Part shown: positions 6,835-15,945 of the stretch, in pieces
Position numbering within the stretch: position 1 is the stretch's first letter
Layout: each line of letters starts with the position of its first letter
Source of the DNA: Acidobacteriota bacterium
Lineage (GTDB): Bacteria > Acidobacteriota > JAAYUB01
Assembly: GCA_018001935.1 (NCBI GenBank)
Contig: JAGNHB010000001.1
Location: forward strand, 186,001-250,000
Direction: 5' to 3'
DNA: 64,000 bases
Notes under the pieces: generated by a model
Seen by the model: only the letters and a program-made list of their open reading frames with translations
Told to the model about the DNA's origin: nothing
The model's database searches: none
Program-made: the position numbers and the translations under genes

Positions 6835-8615
6835 TGCCCGGCGAACTGGATCTGGTGGAGCTTACGGTAAACCTCGCCGTAAGCCAGCAGCTCGTCGTGG
6901 GTCCCCGACTCCACGATCCGGCCGCCGTCCAGCACCAGGATGCGGTCGGCGTTGCGGACGGTGGAGAGCCGGTGGGCGATGACGAAGGTGGTCCGGTTGC
7001 GGATGAGGTTGGACAGGGCCCGCTGCACCAGGGCCTCGGACTCGCTGTCCAGGGAGGAGGTGGCCTCGTCCAGGATGAGGAGGGGGGCGTCCCGGAGGAT
7101 GGCCCGGGCGATGGCCAGCCGCTGGCGCTCGCCGCCGGAGAGCCGGGCGCCCCGTTCGCCGATGACGGTGTCGTAGCCGTCCGGCAGGCGCAGGATGAAC
7201 TCATGGGCCAGTGCCGCTTCAGCCGCCGCGACGACCTGCCCCTCGGAGCACTCCCCGGCGCCGTAGCGGATGTTGTTGCGGACCGTGTCGTTGAAGAGGA
7301 AGGTCTCCTGGGTCACCACGGCGATCCGCGAGCGGAGGGAGGCGAGGTTCACCTCCCGGATGTCGTGACCGTCGACGAGGATCGCCCCTTCCGTCACGTC
7401 GTAAAAGCGCGGGATCAGGTTCACCAGCGTGCTCTTGCCGGCGCCGGAACTGCCCACCAGCGCCACCACCTCGCCCCGTTTCACCTTCAGGTCGATCTCC
7501 CGCAGGACCCGGTCGCCGTCGCCGTAGCGGAAGGAGACGCCGCGGAACTCCACCCCCTCGCGGACCGGCGGCAGGTCGGGCGCGCCGGGGGCGGAGACGA
7601 TCTCCTCCCGCGTGTCCATGACCTCGAGGATCCGGTCCACGGAGGCGGCGGTCTGCTGGAACTCCAGGTGCATGCGGGAGAGGCGGCGGATGGGGTCGTA
7701 CATCCGGATCAGGGAGGTGAGGAACACGGCGAAGAGACCCGTGGTCATGGCCCCGGAGCGGATGTTGAAGTAGGCGTAGACCAGGAAGGGGATGAAGATG
7801 AGCCCGCCGATCATCTCCATGATGGCGGGGTTCGCCGAGATGATCCGCCCCACCCGGAGGTTGAACCGGAGCAGCTCGAGGGTGGCCTTCCGGAAGCGGT
7901 TGACCTCGTAATTCTCCATCCCGAAGGCCTGCACCACCCGGTACCCGGAGTAGTCCTCCTGCATGATGGAACTCATGCGCCCCAGCAGTTCCTGGGAGTG
8001 CCAGCTCAGCTTCTTCATGCGCTTCCCGATCCGGTTGATGAGCAGGGAGAGGACCGGGATGATGATCAGGGAGAGGGTGGAGAGGAGGGGGTCGATGTAG
8101 AAGATCAGGAACATGAAGGCGACGAGGGTGAGCATCTGCCGGACGAAGTCCGCCAGGGTCCGGGACATGACGTCCTGGACCCGGTCCACGTCGTTGACGA
8201 CCCGGCTGATGAGCATGCCGGTCTCCCGTTTGCCGAAGAAGGCCGCCGACTGGGACATGATGTGTCCGAAAAGGTCGTTGCGCACGGCCTGGACAATGCG
8301 CTGCCCGGTGTAGACGGTGAAGTAGTTGGCGAAGTAGATGCAGACGCACTTGATGAGGGTGAGTGCCAGGAGGGCCGCGGCGATCTTGAGGAAGATGTCG
8401 GGCCCGCTGAGGCCGAAGAAGTTGTACAGGAAGGCGTACTTCTTCGCCACCTCGGCGGGGACGAGGGAGGTCCCCAGCACGTCGTCGAAGATGGGCTTGA
8501 GAAGGAGCATGATGACCCCCTCCACCGCCCCGACGATGGCCAGGAGGACCATGGAGACGACCACCCGGTGGACGTAGGGGCGCATGTAGGGGAACATGCG
8601 TCGGAGGGGTTTCAT
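6831..8615 (-). CDS. MsbA-type lipid/drug ABC exporter
   Basis: A 594-residue fused permease-ATPase. The membrane domain occupies about residues 1-320, with helices near 18-40, 65-90, 140-185 and 245-285. The ATPase domain follows: Walker A GSSGAGKST (near 385), signature LSGGERQRLA, Walker B LLILDEATSSLD and H-loop VIAHRLSTV. Overall length and the opening (RMFPYMRPY) resemble MsbA, which flips lipid A core across the inner membrane. The window's lpxC supports lipid A synthesis here, but a multidrug role cannot be excluded. A good ribosome site (AGGAGCC) precedes the ATG. The yhbP-like gene overlaps its end by 4 bp. Confidence 0.9.
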   Translation of the reverse strand: MKPLRRMFPYMRPYVHRVVVSMVLLAIVGAVEGVIMLLLKPIFDDVLGTSLVPAEVAKKYAFLYNFFGLSGPDIFLKIAAALLALTLIKCVCIYFANYFTVYTGQRIVQAVRNDLFGHIMSQSAAFFGKRETGMLISRVVNDVDRVQDVMSRTLADFVRQMLTLVAFMFLIFYIDPLLSTLSLIIIPVLSLLINRIGKRMKKLSWHSQELLGRMSSIMQEDYSGYRVVQAFGMENYEVNRFRKATLELLRFNLRVGRIISANPAIMEMIGGLIFIPFLVYAYFNIRSGAMTTGLFAVFLTSLIRMYDPIRRLSRMHLEFQQTAASVDRILEVMDTREEIVSAPGAPDLPPVREGVEFRGVSFRYGDGDRVLREIDLKVKRGEVVALVGSSGAGKSTLVNLIPRFYDVTEGAILVDGHDIREVNLASLRSRIAVVTQETFLFNDTVRNNIRYGAGECSEGQVVAAAEAALAHEFILRLPDGYDTVIGERGARLSGGERQRLAIARAILRDAPLLILDEATSSLDSESEALVQRALSNLIRNRTTFVIAHRLSTVRNADRILVLDGGRIVESGTHDELLAYGEVYRKLHQIQFAGQ

Positions 8616-8877
8616 CTAAGGCTCCTGATCCGGAAATAAGCGATATGAACCACGAACCACACGAACCACACGAAAAGGTTTCGGACGCGAGAGCCAAATC
8701 TCATCCAGGAAGACAACGGATCAGCTCACAAGGTACGCGTCGACTTCCCCTCAATCGTCGATCCCGCAGGGATCAACGGTGAGTCGCCATGCGCGCCGCG
8801 CCCATGGAAAACCGACGCAGGAAGCGGGGCACGGCCCCGAAGGGTGATGCCCCTGTCGAATGGGTGAAAAACACCGA
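8616..8877. other. intergenic spacer with GAACCACACGAA repeats
   Basis: No gene. At 8645-8675 there are three imperfect head-to-tail copies of GAACCACACGAA. This motif is a relative of the degenerate repeats at about 5090-5146 and 45559-45592. No clear terminator was seen for the aminotransferase on the other side. Confidence 0.5.
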
Positions 8878-10113
8878 TTACCCGCGCAGGCCGGCCGGGT
8901 CCCAGTCCCGGACGAAGCGGTGCCCGCCGATCTCGGTCTCCGGGGGGGCGTCGGGGTCGACGGCCCACCGGATCCGGGCCACGCCCTCCACCACGTCGCG
9001 GGCGGAACCGCAGTAGCTCAGGCGGATGAACCCCTCCAGCCCGAACTCCTTCCCGGGGACGGTGACGACCTTGACCTTGTCCAGGAGGAACTCGCCCAGC
9101 TTCATGGAGTCGGGACAAACGGCCCGGAAATCGGGGAAACAGTAGAAGGTCCCCCCCGGCGGGGTGACGTTGATGCCGGGGATCTTGCGCAGTTCACGGA
9201 CGATGATGTCCCGGTTGGCCTCGAGGTCGGTGCGCAATGCCGTCACGCAGTCCTGGGAACCGGTGAGGGCGCCGAGGGCGGCGGTCTGCGAGAGCGCCGA
9301 CGGGCAGGAGGTGGTCTGGGACTGGACGTTGTCCATGATCTTGACGAGGGCCTTCGGCGCCACGGTCCAGCCGATCCGGAAACCCGTCATGGCGTAGAGC
9401 TTGGAGACGCCGTTGACGACGATGATGCGCCCGTCCTCGACCCCCTGCCGGGCGTAACGCCACGCCGGGACGAAGGCGGCCCCGTCGAAGATGAGCTGGT
9501 GGTAGATGTCGTCCATGATCAGGTAGACGCCCTTGCGTTCGCACAGGTCCACCAGCGCCTCGATGAATTCCGGCGGGTGGACGGCCCCGGACGGGTTGTT
9601 GGGGCTGTTGAGGAGGATGGCCTTGGTGGCGCCCGTCACGGCGTTCTCCACGTCAGCGGCGTCGGGGTAGAACCGGCCCTCCGTCGGCGGGACGATGACG
9701 GGGTTGGCGTAGACCATGCGGACCATCTCGGGGTAGCTCACCCAGTAAGGGGCGAGGATGATCACCTCGTCGCCGGGGTTGACCAGCGTGGTCAGCGCGT
9801 TGGAGAGCGCCTGCTTGGCGCCGCCGGAGATCAGGACGTTGGCGGGCTCCACCTTCCGCCCGTACCACCGTTCGGTGTAGCCCACGACGGCCCGCTTGAG
9901 CTCGGGCGTGCCGCCGGAGGCGGTGTACCGGACCTCGCCGGTGGCCAGGTGCTCGGTGGCGGCCCGGACGGCGTCGGGAGGGACCTTGCTCTTGGGTTCC
10001 CCCGCGCCGAGGTGGATGATCGGTTCCCCTTTGTCCTTGAGTTGCTTCGCCCTGGCGTTCAGCTTGAGGGTGGGGGATTCCGCCAGGGCGGAGGCCATGC
10101 GACTGATGCTCAT
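8878..10113 (-). CDS. class I/II PLP-dependent aminotransferase (aspartate type)
   Basis: A 411-residue fold-type I aminotransferase. It has the aspartate-aminotransferase-like N-terminus (SPTLKLNARAKQLKDKG, then LGAGEPK), the substrate/cofactor loop GGAKQALSNA, the LNSPNNPSG motif, DDIYHQL, and the PLP-lysine region GVSKLYAMTGFRIGW with K as the Schiff-base residue. The conserved arginine that binds the carboxylate is in FIRLSYC near the C-terminus. It probably moves amino groups between aspartate or another amino acid and 2-oxoglutarate. The start at 10113 is preferred because GAGGAG lies just upstream and the alignment begins there; an upstream in-frame ATG lacks such a site. Confidence 0.92.
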   Translation of the reverse strand: MSISRMASALAESPTLKLNARAKQLKDKGEPIIHLGAGEPKSKVPPDAVRAATEHLATGEVRYTASGGTPELKRAVVGYTERWYGRKVEPANVLISGGAKQALSNALTTLVNPGDEVIILAPYWVSYPEMVRMVYANPVIVPPTEGRFYPDAADVENAVTGATKAILLNSPNNPSGAVHPPEFIEALVDLCERKGVYLIMDDIYHQLIFDGAAFVPAWRYARQGVEDGRIIVVNGVSKLYAMTGFRIGWTVAPKALVKIMDNVQSQTTSCPSALSQTAALGALTGSQDCVTALRTDLEANRDIIVRELRKIPGINVTPPGGTFYCFPDFRAVCPDSMKLGEFLLDKVKVVTVPGKEFGLEGFIRLSYCGSARDVVEGVARIRWAVDPDAPPETEIGGHRFVRDWDPAGLRG

Positions 10114-10258
10114 CGAGTTGCTCCTCGCGAAGAATTCGGCCACGGACCGTGCCGTGGCCGGGAACATGCAGAGAAGGATGTTACCTCCGACGCGGAGGCG
10201 AGTCAAGGCCGGGGTTGCCCGGCTTCGACCCGGGCAAGCCCACCCCGGCCCCGGGACC

Positions 10259-10975
10259 TCAGTACTCCGTCTTCCCGTCGAAGACCATGTCCTTGATCTT
10301 GAACGTGGCGTCCACGGAAATCACCTGGTCCTTGATCCGGAAATAGCCGGTCTGGAAGCGAAGGGTCTTGGTGTTCTCGTCGATCAGGGGGGTGCCGTCC
10401 TCCAGGGTCCGCGGGAAGGAGAACTTGGCGCCGGTGCCGTCCTTGGTGGGGGGGCGGTAGTCCTGGATGTAGACCCGTTTCCCCGCGTCCGTGACGATGA
10501 AGGTCGAGGGCTTGAGCTCGGCCACGGAGACGGACCGGACCAGGGCGTCCAGGTCCCGGAGGGCGCTGACGCCCTTCGGCTTCGAGTCGTAGGTCCAGGA
10601 GACGATGATCTCCTCGTTGATGTCGCTGGTGGCGAAATCCTTGTATTTTTCCAGGGCCGCCTTGTCGCCCTTGGCGCGGAGGGCCACGTAGGCCTGCCGC
10701 ACCGGCCGCGCCGTGAAGAGGCGGGAGGTGATCAGGATGACCCACTCCCGCTCCGAGCCCATGGTCGCGTCATCGGCCTCGTTGGCGATGTTCCGCATGG
10801 CGGTGGTGTCTCCCCACGAGAAGACGGAGACCCAGGGGGACTTGTCCAGGAGCCGGGTGGCGTCCTTGACGCTCCACTCGGTGTAGGGCTTGGTCTGCCA
10901 GGCTTCCGCGGCGAGGGCGGCCGTTCCGAAAGCCAGAACCAGGCCGAGGATGAGGATCGTTTTGGGCCGTTTCAT
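10259..10975 (-). CDS. secreted protein of unknown function
   Basis: A 238-residue protein with a clear signal peptide (KRPKTILILGLVLAFGTAALA, probable cleavage after AAEA) and no other membrane segment. The mature part begins WQTKPYTEWSVKDATRLLDKSPW. This is similar in style to the helical module seen in many secreted acidobacterial proteins, where a helix predicted to start at a W..ks..eW motif precedes VSVFSWG. I recognise no catalytic motif. The start at 10975 has a strong GGAGG site 5 nt upstream; a GTG four codons upstream is less likely. It lies between the VWFA-like gene and the aminotransferase, all on the minus strand. Confidence 0.75.
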   Translation of the reverse strand: MKRPKTILILGLVLAFGTAALAAEAWQTKPYTEWSVKDATRLLDKSPWVSVFSWGDTTAMRNIANEADDATMGSEREWVILITSRLFTARPVRQAYVALRAKGDKAALEKYKDFATSDINEEIIVSWTYDSKPKGVSALRDLDALVRSVSVAELKPSTFIVTDAGKRVYIQDYRPPTKDGTGAKFSFPRTLEDGTPLIDENTKTLRFQTGYFRIKDQVISVDATFKIKDMVFDGKTEY

Positions 10976-11013
10976 ATGTTCCTCCACAAATCAGGGTTCG
11001 GGCGTCGAGCGCG

Positions 11014-12066
11014 TCAGTCCTGTCGGGCGCTCTCGAGGGTGTACTCGCGGGGCACCGCGACTTTCAGCTTGTCGGGCTCGCCGTCCCGGTCGATGTCGAA
11101 AAAGGCTTCCAGGGTCACCTTGCGTTTGCGCTTCACGTCCTCGGGGTCCGGGGGGGCGTACGCCACGAGGTAACGGTGGCGGAGCCGCAGCAGGATGTCC
11201 TTGACGGCCCCCGGGAACGCCGTGATGGTGGGCGGGTAGTACACCGAGCCGTTGGTCACCTCGGCGATCCGGCGGAGGCGGTAGTCGGCCTGGAAAATCA
11301 TGGCGTGGGCGCTCTCGCTGAGGTTCGGGTCCCGGGCATTCCACTCGTGGCGCCCCATGGACACGGCGAAGATGGGGGTCCCGGCCAGTTGGGCCCGCTT
11401 GGTGAAGCGGTCGAGCCCGGCCGGGGAGGACGTGAGCCCCGTGGCGAGCAGGACGATGGCCCGTTTCCCCTCCACTTCCGCCATGCGGTCCAGCACGAAG
11501 TCGAGCCCCCGGAAGAGGTCGACGCCGGGGAAGGTGGTGAACTGGAGTCGGGCGACCTTGTACTCGGCCAGGTTGTGATCCAGGGTGAAGTCCTGCTCGA
11601 TCTGGGGGAAGCTGCCGAAGGTGACGAGCGCCACGTGGTCGTCGGGGCGCAGGCTCTGCACGAGGAAGGACGCCATGGCGCGGACGTCCTCGAGGATGGA
11701 GTAGGTGGAGCGGCTATACTCCACCAGCAGCACCACCGACACGGGGGCGTCGTTGGGTTCGAAGACCGACAGATCCTGCTCGGCCCCGTTCTCCGTCAGC
11801 TTGAAGTGCTCCTTTTTCAGCCCCGTGACCAGGCCGCCCTTCCGGTCGGTGACGTTGACGTCGAAGGAGACCAGGACGGAGCGGGTGGTCACGGCCGAAG
11901 ACGACTTGACGGGGGGGGCGTCGTCTTTACCCTTCTTCGGGGGGGGGCCGGCCAAGCCAAAGGCCATGACCATCGCGGCGAAAAGCGCAACGGCGGCGAA
12001 CCGGATCCGGGGCGGCTTTCGCCGTGCCGTTCTGCCGGTGAGCCCGGGGGTTCGAAGATGTTGCAT
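11014..12066 (-). CDS. VWFA-related secreted protein (acidobacterial type)
   Basis: A 350-residue protein with an N-terminal membrane/signal segment (about residues 22-42, FAAVALFAAMVMAFGLAG) followed by a short domain typical of this family (VSFDVNVTDRKGGLVTGLKKEHF...EN.....). A von Willebrand A domain comes next (about residues 108-290). Proteins of this layout are abundant in Acidobacteriota. The metal-site motif DxSxS is here VEYSRSTYS, with glutamate in place of the first aspartate, so metal binding may be altered. Probably an extracytoplasmic adhesion or scaffold protein. The start is set at 12066, where AGGACGAGG precedes the ATG; longer in-frame starts would place extra sequence before the signal segment. 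Confidence 0.82.
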   Translation of the reverse strand: MQHLRTPGLTGRTARRKPPRIRFAAVALFAAMVMAFGLAGPPPKKGKDDAPPVKSSSAVTTRSVLVSFDVNVTDRKGGLVTGLKKEHFKLTENGAEQDLSVFEPNDAPVSVVLLVEYSRSTYSILEDVRAMASFLVQSLRPDDHVALVTFGSFPQIEQDFTLDHNLAEYKVARLQFTTFPGVDLFRGLDFVLDRMAEVEGKRAIVLLATGLTSSPAGLDRFTKRAQLAGTPIFAVSMGRHEWNARDPNLSESAHAMIFQADYRLRRIAEVTNGSVYYPPTITAFPGAVKDILLRLRHRYLVAYAPPDPEDVKRKRKVTLEAFFDIDRDGEPDKLKVAVPREYTLESARQD

Positions 12067-12593
12067 CGCAGCCTCGTCCTGACGGGGTGGGATGCACGGT
12101 GGCCGGGCCGCCCGTGCTGCCGTATCCGGATGTCCCCCGGTCCGCCCGGTTCCGGATCGAAGAAACCCATGATATTCGGAAACGGGGAGATTTGCCAGCA
12201 TCAATCCGTTCATGCCGGCCGCTTTCTTGCGGGCCTGCACAGCCGTGGCGGGCGACGCCCGGCACAAAATGACCGACCTTCCCGTTCCGCCCGGTTCCGC
12301 GAGCCGGTGGATACGCGCTCCCCCTCTTGCGAATGGGACGGAGGCACGGTTGTAAATCCGCCCCAGCTATTCTGTATGGACGTCGGTGTGCCCGCAGGGG
12401 TTCACGGGGGAGGGAATCCCTGTGCACCGGCGTCGGGAGATCCGCGGCCGCAGTGGCGGGTTCCCGGTCGGGTCCACGGCCGCGAACCGTTGCACCCCGG
12501 GGAAGAAAAGGCCCGCGGGTCAGGCGGGCCAGGCAGGCGTCCCCGATTGGCGGGTCGATCGGGATCCGGGGCTCGGTTCGTCACGGTTTCGGG
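12067..12593. other. intergenic region without recognised gene
   Basis: About 530 bp in which open frames on both strands show no family features. Apart from the terminator-like hairpin at 12504-12530 serving the rubrerythrin gene, I see nothing in it that I can name. The VWFA gene promoter should lie at its left end. Confidence 0.5.
12504..12530 (-). terminator. intrinsic terminator after rubrerythrin gene
   Basis: Read on the minus strand: GGCCCGC, 7-nt loop, GCGGGCC, then TTTTCTTC. It is located about 65 bp downstream of the rubrerythrin stop codon. Confidence 0.6.
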
Positions 12594-13160
12594 TTAGAAC
12601 TCCGCAAGCTCGAAATAGGCCTTGGGGTGATTGCAGGCCGGGCAGAAATCGGGGGCCTCCGGCCCTTCGTGGATGTATCCGCACTTCCGGCAGTACCAGG
12701 CCGAGGGTTCGTCCTTCCGGAAGATCTTCCCCTGCCGCAGGTCGTCGGCCAGGGCGCGGTAGCGCTTCTCGTGGAATTTCTCGGCGACCCGGATGGCGTC
12801 GAAGGCCTTGGCGACGTTGGCGAAGCCTTCCTCCCGGGCCACGTCGGCGAACTCGGGGTAGAGGGCCGTGTGCTCCTCGTGCTCGCCCGCGGCGGCGGCC
12901 TCGAGGTTCTCCAGGGTCGAGCCCACGACGCCGGCGGGGAAAGCCGCGGTGATCTCCGCCATGCCGCCGGTGAGGAAAGAGAAGAACTTCTTGGCGTGGA
13001 CGCGCTCCTGCTCGGCCGTGAGTTCGAAGATGGCGGCGATGCGCTCGTAGCCTTCCTTCTTGGCCTTGTCGGCGAAGAAGTTGTAACGGTTGCGCGCCTG
13101 GGACTCCCCGGCGAACGCCTTCATCAGGTTGACTTCGGTACGGCTGCCTTTAAGGTCCAT
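12594..13160 (-). CDS. rubrerythrin
   Basis: A 188-residue rubrerythrin. The N-terminal four-helix diiron domain has the FAGESQARNRY and EQERVHAKKFF motifs (first ExxH set). The second set, GEHEEHTALYPEFADVA and RVAEKFHEKRY, supplies the remaining glutamates and histidines. A C-terminal rubredoxin-like zinc/iron site has WYCRKCGYIH and DFCPACNHP (two CxxC pairs). These proteins reduce hydrogen peroxide in anaerobes and microaerophiles, so the organism probably meets low-oxygen conditions. The start at 13160 has a strong AGGAGGT site; a longer in-frame frame has none. Confidence 0.96.
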   Translation of the reverse strand: MDLKGSRTEVNLMKAFAGESQARNRYNFFADKAKKEGYERIAAIFELTAEQERVHAKKFFSFLTGGMAEITAAFPAGVVGSTLENLEAAAAGEHEEHTALYPEFADVAREEGFANVAKAFDAIRVAEKFHEKRYRALADDLRQGKIFRKDEPSAWYCRKCGYIHEGPEAPDFCPACNHPKAYFELAEF

Positions 13161-13209
13161 GGATACCTCCTGTAGGTGGGGGGATAAAGAAAGGTCAGGG
13201 GAAAGGATA

Positions 13210-13264
13210 CAGGAGACAGGAGACAAGAGTCAGAATGGCGTTTTCTCACTTCGCCTGTCTCCTG
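13210..13264. repeat. 11-bp inverted repeat between rubrerythrin and DUF2393-like genes
   Basis: CAGGAGACAGG (13210-13220) and its perfect complement CCTGTCTCCTG (13254-13264) enclose about 33 bp. The loop includes CGTTTTCTC. It could act as a hairpin ending the upstream minus-strand operon or be a remnant of a small repeat. No T-tract follows. Confidence 0.4.
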
Positions 13265-13282
13265 CCCCCTGAATTCTTCCCC

Positions 13283-13816
13283 TCAATGCTTGTACCGGAA
13301 CCCGTGAATCTCCGTCTGCACCACGGCCCGAGTCCACTCGGGAGGGTAAGGCGAGAGGGTCACGGAAAAGTTGCGAACCTCCGAGGGCAGGACCGGGCGT
13401 TCCGGTTTCACCGGGGTCCGGAGGAACCGGCGAATCGGTTTGCCGTCCAAGTCGGTGAGGGTGATCTCGATCTCCACGACGTCCAGGGTCTGGGCCCCCT
13501 GGTTCCTGAGCCGTCCGGAGACCAGGGCCACTTTCTGCCCCAGCAGGTTCTCCGACACCATGCCCTGGGCGCTGAGGATAAAGAGGTGCTTGAGGTAGAT
13601 GTCGTAGTCGGGGTTTCCCTTCCGGATGACGCCGGCGTACTCGGTGTACCCCTGCCTGAAGGCGGCGGGGGACTCCCCCGGCGCGATCTTCGGCCACAGG
13701 ATCAGCAGGGCGATCACGACGCACAGGATGAGAACGGCGACGGCCACGATGGGGATCATTCGTTTCCCCCGGCTGCCGCTCGAGGGCTTTTCGCCGCTGA
13801 AAATCGCGCCTTCCAT
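13283..13816 (-). CDS. membrane-anchored DUF2393-like protein
   Basis: A 177-residue protein with one N-terminal membrane helix (about residues 20-41, IPIVAVAVLILCVVIALLIL) and a periplasmic beta-sandwich-like domain. The pattern of a GRLRNQGAQTLDVVEIEITLTD stretch and a final FRYKH resembles the DUF2393 group, whose function is unknown. A strong GGAGGCAGGG site precedes the ATG. It follows the PpiD-like gene by about 70 bp on the same strand, so they may be one operon, in keeping with an envelope role. Confidence 0.7.
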   Translation of the reverse strand: MEGAIFSGEKPSSGSRGKRMIPIVAVAVLILCVVIALLILWPKIAPGESPAAFRQGYTEYAGVIRKGNPDYDIYLKHLFILSAQGMVSENLLGQKVALVSGRLRNQGAQTLDVVEIEITLTDLDGKPIRRFLRTPVKPERPVLPSEVRNFSVTLSPYPPEWTRAVVQTEIHGFRYKH

Positions 13817-13885
13817 GTCCCTGCCTCCGGTGACCGCGCTCCCCCCGGCGGGCCGGGCCGCGGGCCCGGCCCCGGGGGGAGGGTG

Positions 13886-15814
13886 TTATTCCTGCTGCTC
13901 GCCGCTCATCATCTCCACGAGCTTCTCGTTGATCTTGATCCGGCCGTCCTTCTTGTACTCCTTGTAGATGTTCTGCATGATGGCGCTGTAGATCTCGAGC
14001 TTCTTGCCGTAGAGGAGCCGGGTGCGGAGGCTCTCCTTCTCCGCGGGCAGCTTCGTCATGTCGGGCTGGACCCGCTCGAGCACCTGGTAGCCGATCTCGC
14101 GGTACTGGTACTTGACCGGGCCGCCGAAGTCCCCGGGCTTGAGGCGGAAGGCCTCGACCTTGAGTTCCTTGCACTCGGCCAGTTCGCGGTCGATCTGCCC
14201 CGAGCGGCTGAACAGTTCGGTGGTGGTCACCGTCAGCTTGCGGTCGCCGGCCACCTTCTCGAAGTCGTTGCCGGCGGCCTTGACGTCGGCGAGGAACTGC
14301 CGGACGGCGGCGGCGGCCAGCTTGTGGCTCTCCTCGTCGCGGACCGCCTCGGTGATGGTGTTCTTCACCATGTCCATCGGCATGATGTGCTCGGGGATGA
14401 TGCTGGTCAGCCGGGCCACGAGGTAGCCGTTGTGCGCGCGGGCCAGGGTCCCCAGTTCGTTCACCTTCAACTTGAACATCTCCTCCAGGAAACCCTCGGG
14501 GTTCCCGAGAGTGTAGTCCATGTGCTCCTTGTTGAAGGGCTTGGACGTCCGCACCTCGGCGCCGAACTCCTTGGCCACAGCCTCCATGGCCGCCCCGCCG
14601 CGGATCTTCTCCATGGCCCGAAGGGCCGGCTTGTGGAGTTGCTCGAAGGCCTTCTCCCGGGCGATGTCCTGGCGGGCCTGGATGTTGTAGTACTTGCTGT
14701 CGTCCGACTCGAGCATCTTGATGATGTGCCAGCCGAAGTTGGTCTTCACCAGGCCGGAAATCTCCCCGTTCTTGAGGGCGAAGGCCGCGTCGGAGAACTC
14801 CTTCACCATGGTCTCGCGGGTGAAGTAGTTGAGGTCGCCCCCCATCTTGCCCGAACCCTCGTCCTGGGAGTGCTCCATGGCCAGGGCGGCGAAGTCGGCC
14901 CCGGGCGCCTTGGCCTTGGCCAGGACCTCGTCGGCCTTCTTCCGGGCGGCTTCCTTGTCGGCGTCGGAGGCCTTGTCGTCGATCTTGATCAGGATGTGGG
15001 CGGCGTGAACGCGGGGCGCGTACTTGTCGCGGTTGGCCTTCACCCGATCCGAGACCTCCTTGTCCGTGATGGCCATCTGAAGAGGGGCGGCGGCCTTGAT
15101 GGCGTCGAAGAACAGGTACTGGACCGTGCGGGTCTCGCCGATCTTGTACTTGTCCTTGTTGGCCTCGTAGTACTTCCGGACCTGGTCGTCGGTAACCACC
15201 GCCTGCTTGTAGTAGTCCGTGTTCCGGAACATCACGTAGCGGATCTTGGCCTTGTCGTTCTCGTTGACGAACTCCTCGCGGACCTCCTCGTCGGAGACCG
15301 CGGCTGGCGCGCTCACGAAGTCCCGGTACTTGGTCGAGACGAGGAGGCGCCGCACGTGGTCCTCGAACTGCTCCGGCACGATCCCGTAGTTGTTGAGGGT
15401 CTTCTGGTAGTTGTCGAAGTTGAACTGGCCCTTGTCGTCGGAGAAGCGCTTCCCGATGAAGGTCCGGATCTCGTCGTCGGTGACCGACAGGCCCAGGCGG
15501 GCGGCCTCGTCCTGCTCGACCTGCTCGAGGATGATGCGCCGAAGCATGTCGTTGATGAACATCTTGTTCCGGCGGATGTTGGGCATCTTCTGCAGGTTCG
15601 GCTGCTCGATCATCCGGATGTTGACGGCCACACGGTACTCGTCCAGGGTGACTTCCTTGCTGCCGATCTTGACGAGGTACCGGAGTTCTTCGCCCTCGCC
15701 CGCCCCGGAGGGGGAGGGAACGAAGAAGATCAGCATGCTGACGGCGAGGCCGGCGATGACGATCCAGAGCACCCACTTGAACTTGTCTCGTTTTTTCCTG
15801 ATGAAGTTAAGCAT
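13886..15814 (-). CDS. PpiD/SurA-type periplasmic peptidyl-prolyl isomerase
   Basis: A 642-residue inner-membrane-anchored foldase. A single N-terminal helix (about residues 14-32) is preceded by a positively charged FIRKKRDKFKW. A SurA-like N-terminal chaperone region follows. A parvulin (PpiC) domain at about residues 260-370 is marked by VHAAHILIK, ALAMEHSQDEGSG, GGDLNYFTRETMV and FGWHIIKM. A second, degenerate parvulin-like region lies around residues 470-570. PpiD helps outer-membrane and periplasmic proteins fold as they leave the Sec channel. GGAGG precedes the ATG, and a strong extended -10 box lies about 45 bp upstream. Confidence 0.9.
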   Translation of the reverse strand: MLNFIRKKRDKFKWVLWIVIAGLAVSMLIFFVPSPSGAGEGEELRYLVKIGSKEVTLDEYRVAVNIRMIEQPNLQKMPNIRRNKMFINDMLRRIILEQVEQDEAARLGLSVTDDEIRTFIGKRFSDDKGQFNFDNYQKTLNNYGIVPEQFEDHVRRLLVSTKYRDFVSAPAAVSDEEVREEFVNENDKAKIRYVMFRNTDYYKQAVVTDDQVRKYYEANKDKYKIGETRTVQYLFFDAIKAAAPLQMAITDKEVSDRVKANRDKYAPRVHAAHILIKIDDKASDADKEAARKKADEVLAKAKAPGADFAALAMEHSQDEGSGKMGGDLNYFTRETMVKEFSDAAFALKNGEISGLVKTNFGWHIIKMLESDDSKYYNIQARQDIAREKAFEQLHKPALRAMEKIRGGAAMEAVAKEFGAEVRTSKPFNKEHMDYTLGNPEGFLEEMFKLKVNELGTLARAHNGYLVARLTSIIPEHIMPMDMVKNTITEAVRDEESHKLAAAAVRQFLADVKAAGNDFEKVAGDRKLTVTTTELFSRSGQIDRELAECKELKVEAFRLKPGDFGGPVKYQYREIGYQVLERVQPDMTKLPAEKESLRTRLLYGKKLEIYSAIMQNIYKEYKKDGRIKINEKLVEMMSGEQQE

Positions 15815-15858
15815 TCGTCCTCCATACGACGTGGGAAAAGGTCTTACAAAAGTCGGGC

Positions 15859-15887
15859 ATTATAGCAAAGCTCGTGTCGATTTGGAA
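15859..15887 (-). promoter_or_regulatory. promoter of the PpiD-like gene
   Basis: Minus strand: extended -10 box TGCTATAAT (15859-15867) with a weak -35 TTCCAA (15882-15887), 17 bp apart. It is back to back with a plus-strand promoter at 15896-15904. Confidence 0.6.
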
Positions 15888-15895
15888 CCGGTTTT

Positions 15896-15904
15896 TGCTA
15901 AAAT
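15896..15904 (+). promoter_or_regulatory. extended -10 promoter of secreted protein/purH operon
   Basis: TGCTAAAAT, an extended -10 element, about 40 bp before the ATG at 15946. The -35 region is poor, as is usual with extended -10 promoters. Divergent from the PpiD promoter. Confidence 0.5.
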
Positions 15905-15945
15905 GTGGGGCAATGTCGACGCCCCCCGGGGGCCAGGAGGATTTC

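Noticed and set aside
6834-8639. 601-codon open frame on the plus strand
   Set aside because: It is the antisense shadow of the MsbA-type exporter gene, which has full family motifs. The plus-strand translation is rich in V, G, D and H, typical for a reverse frame of a high-GC gene.
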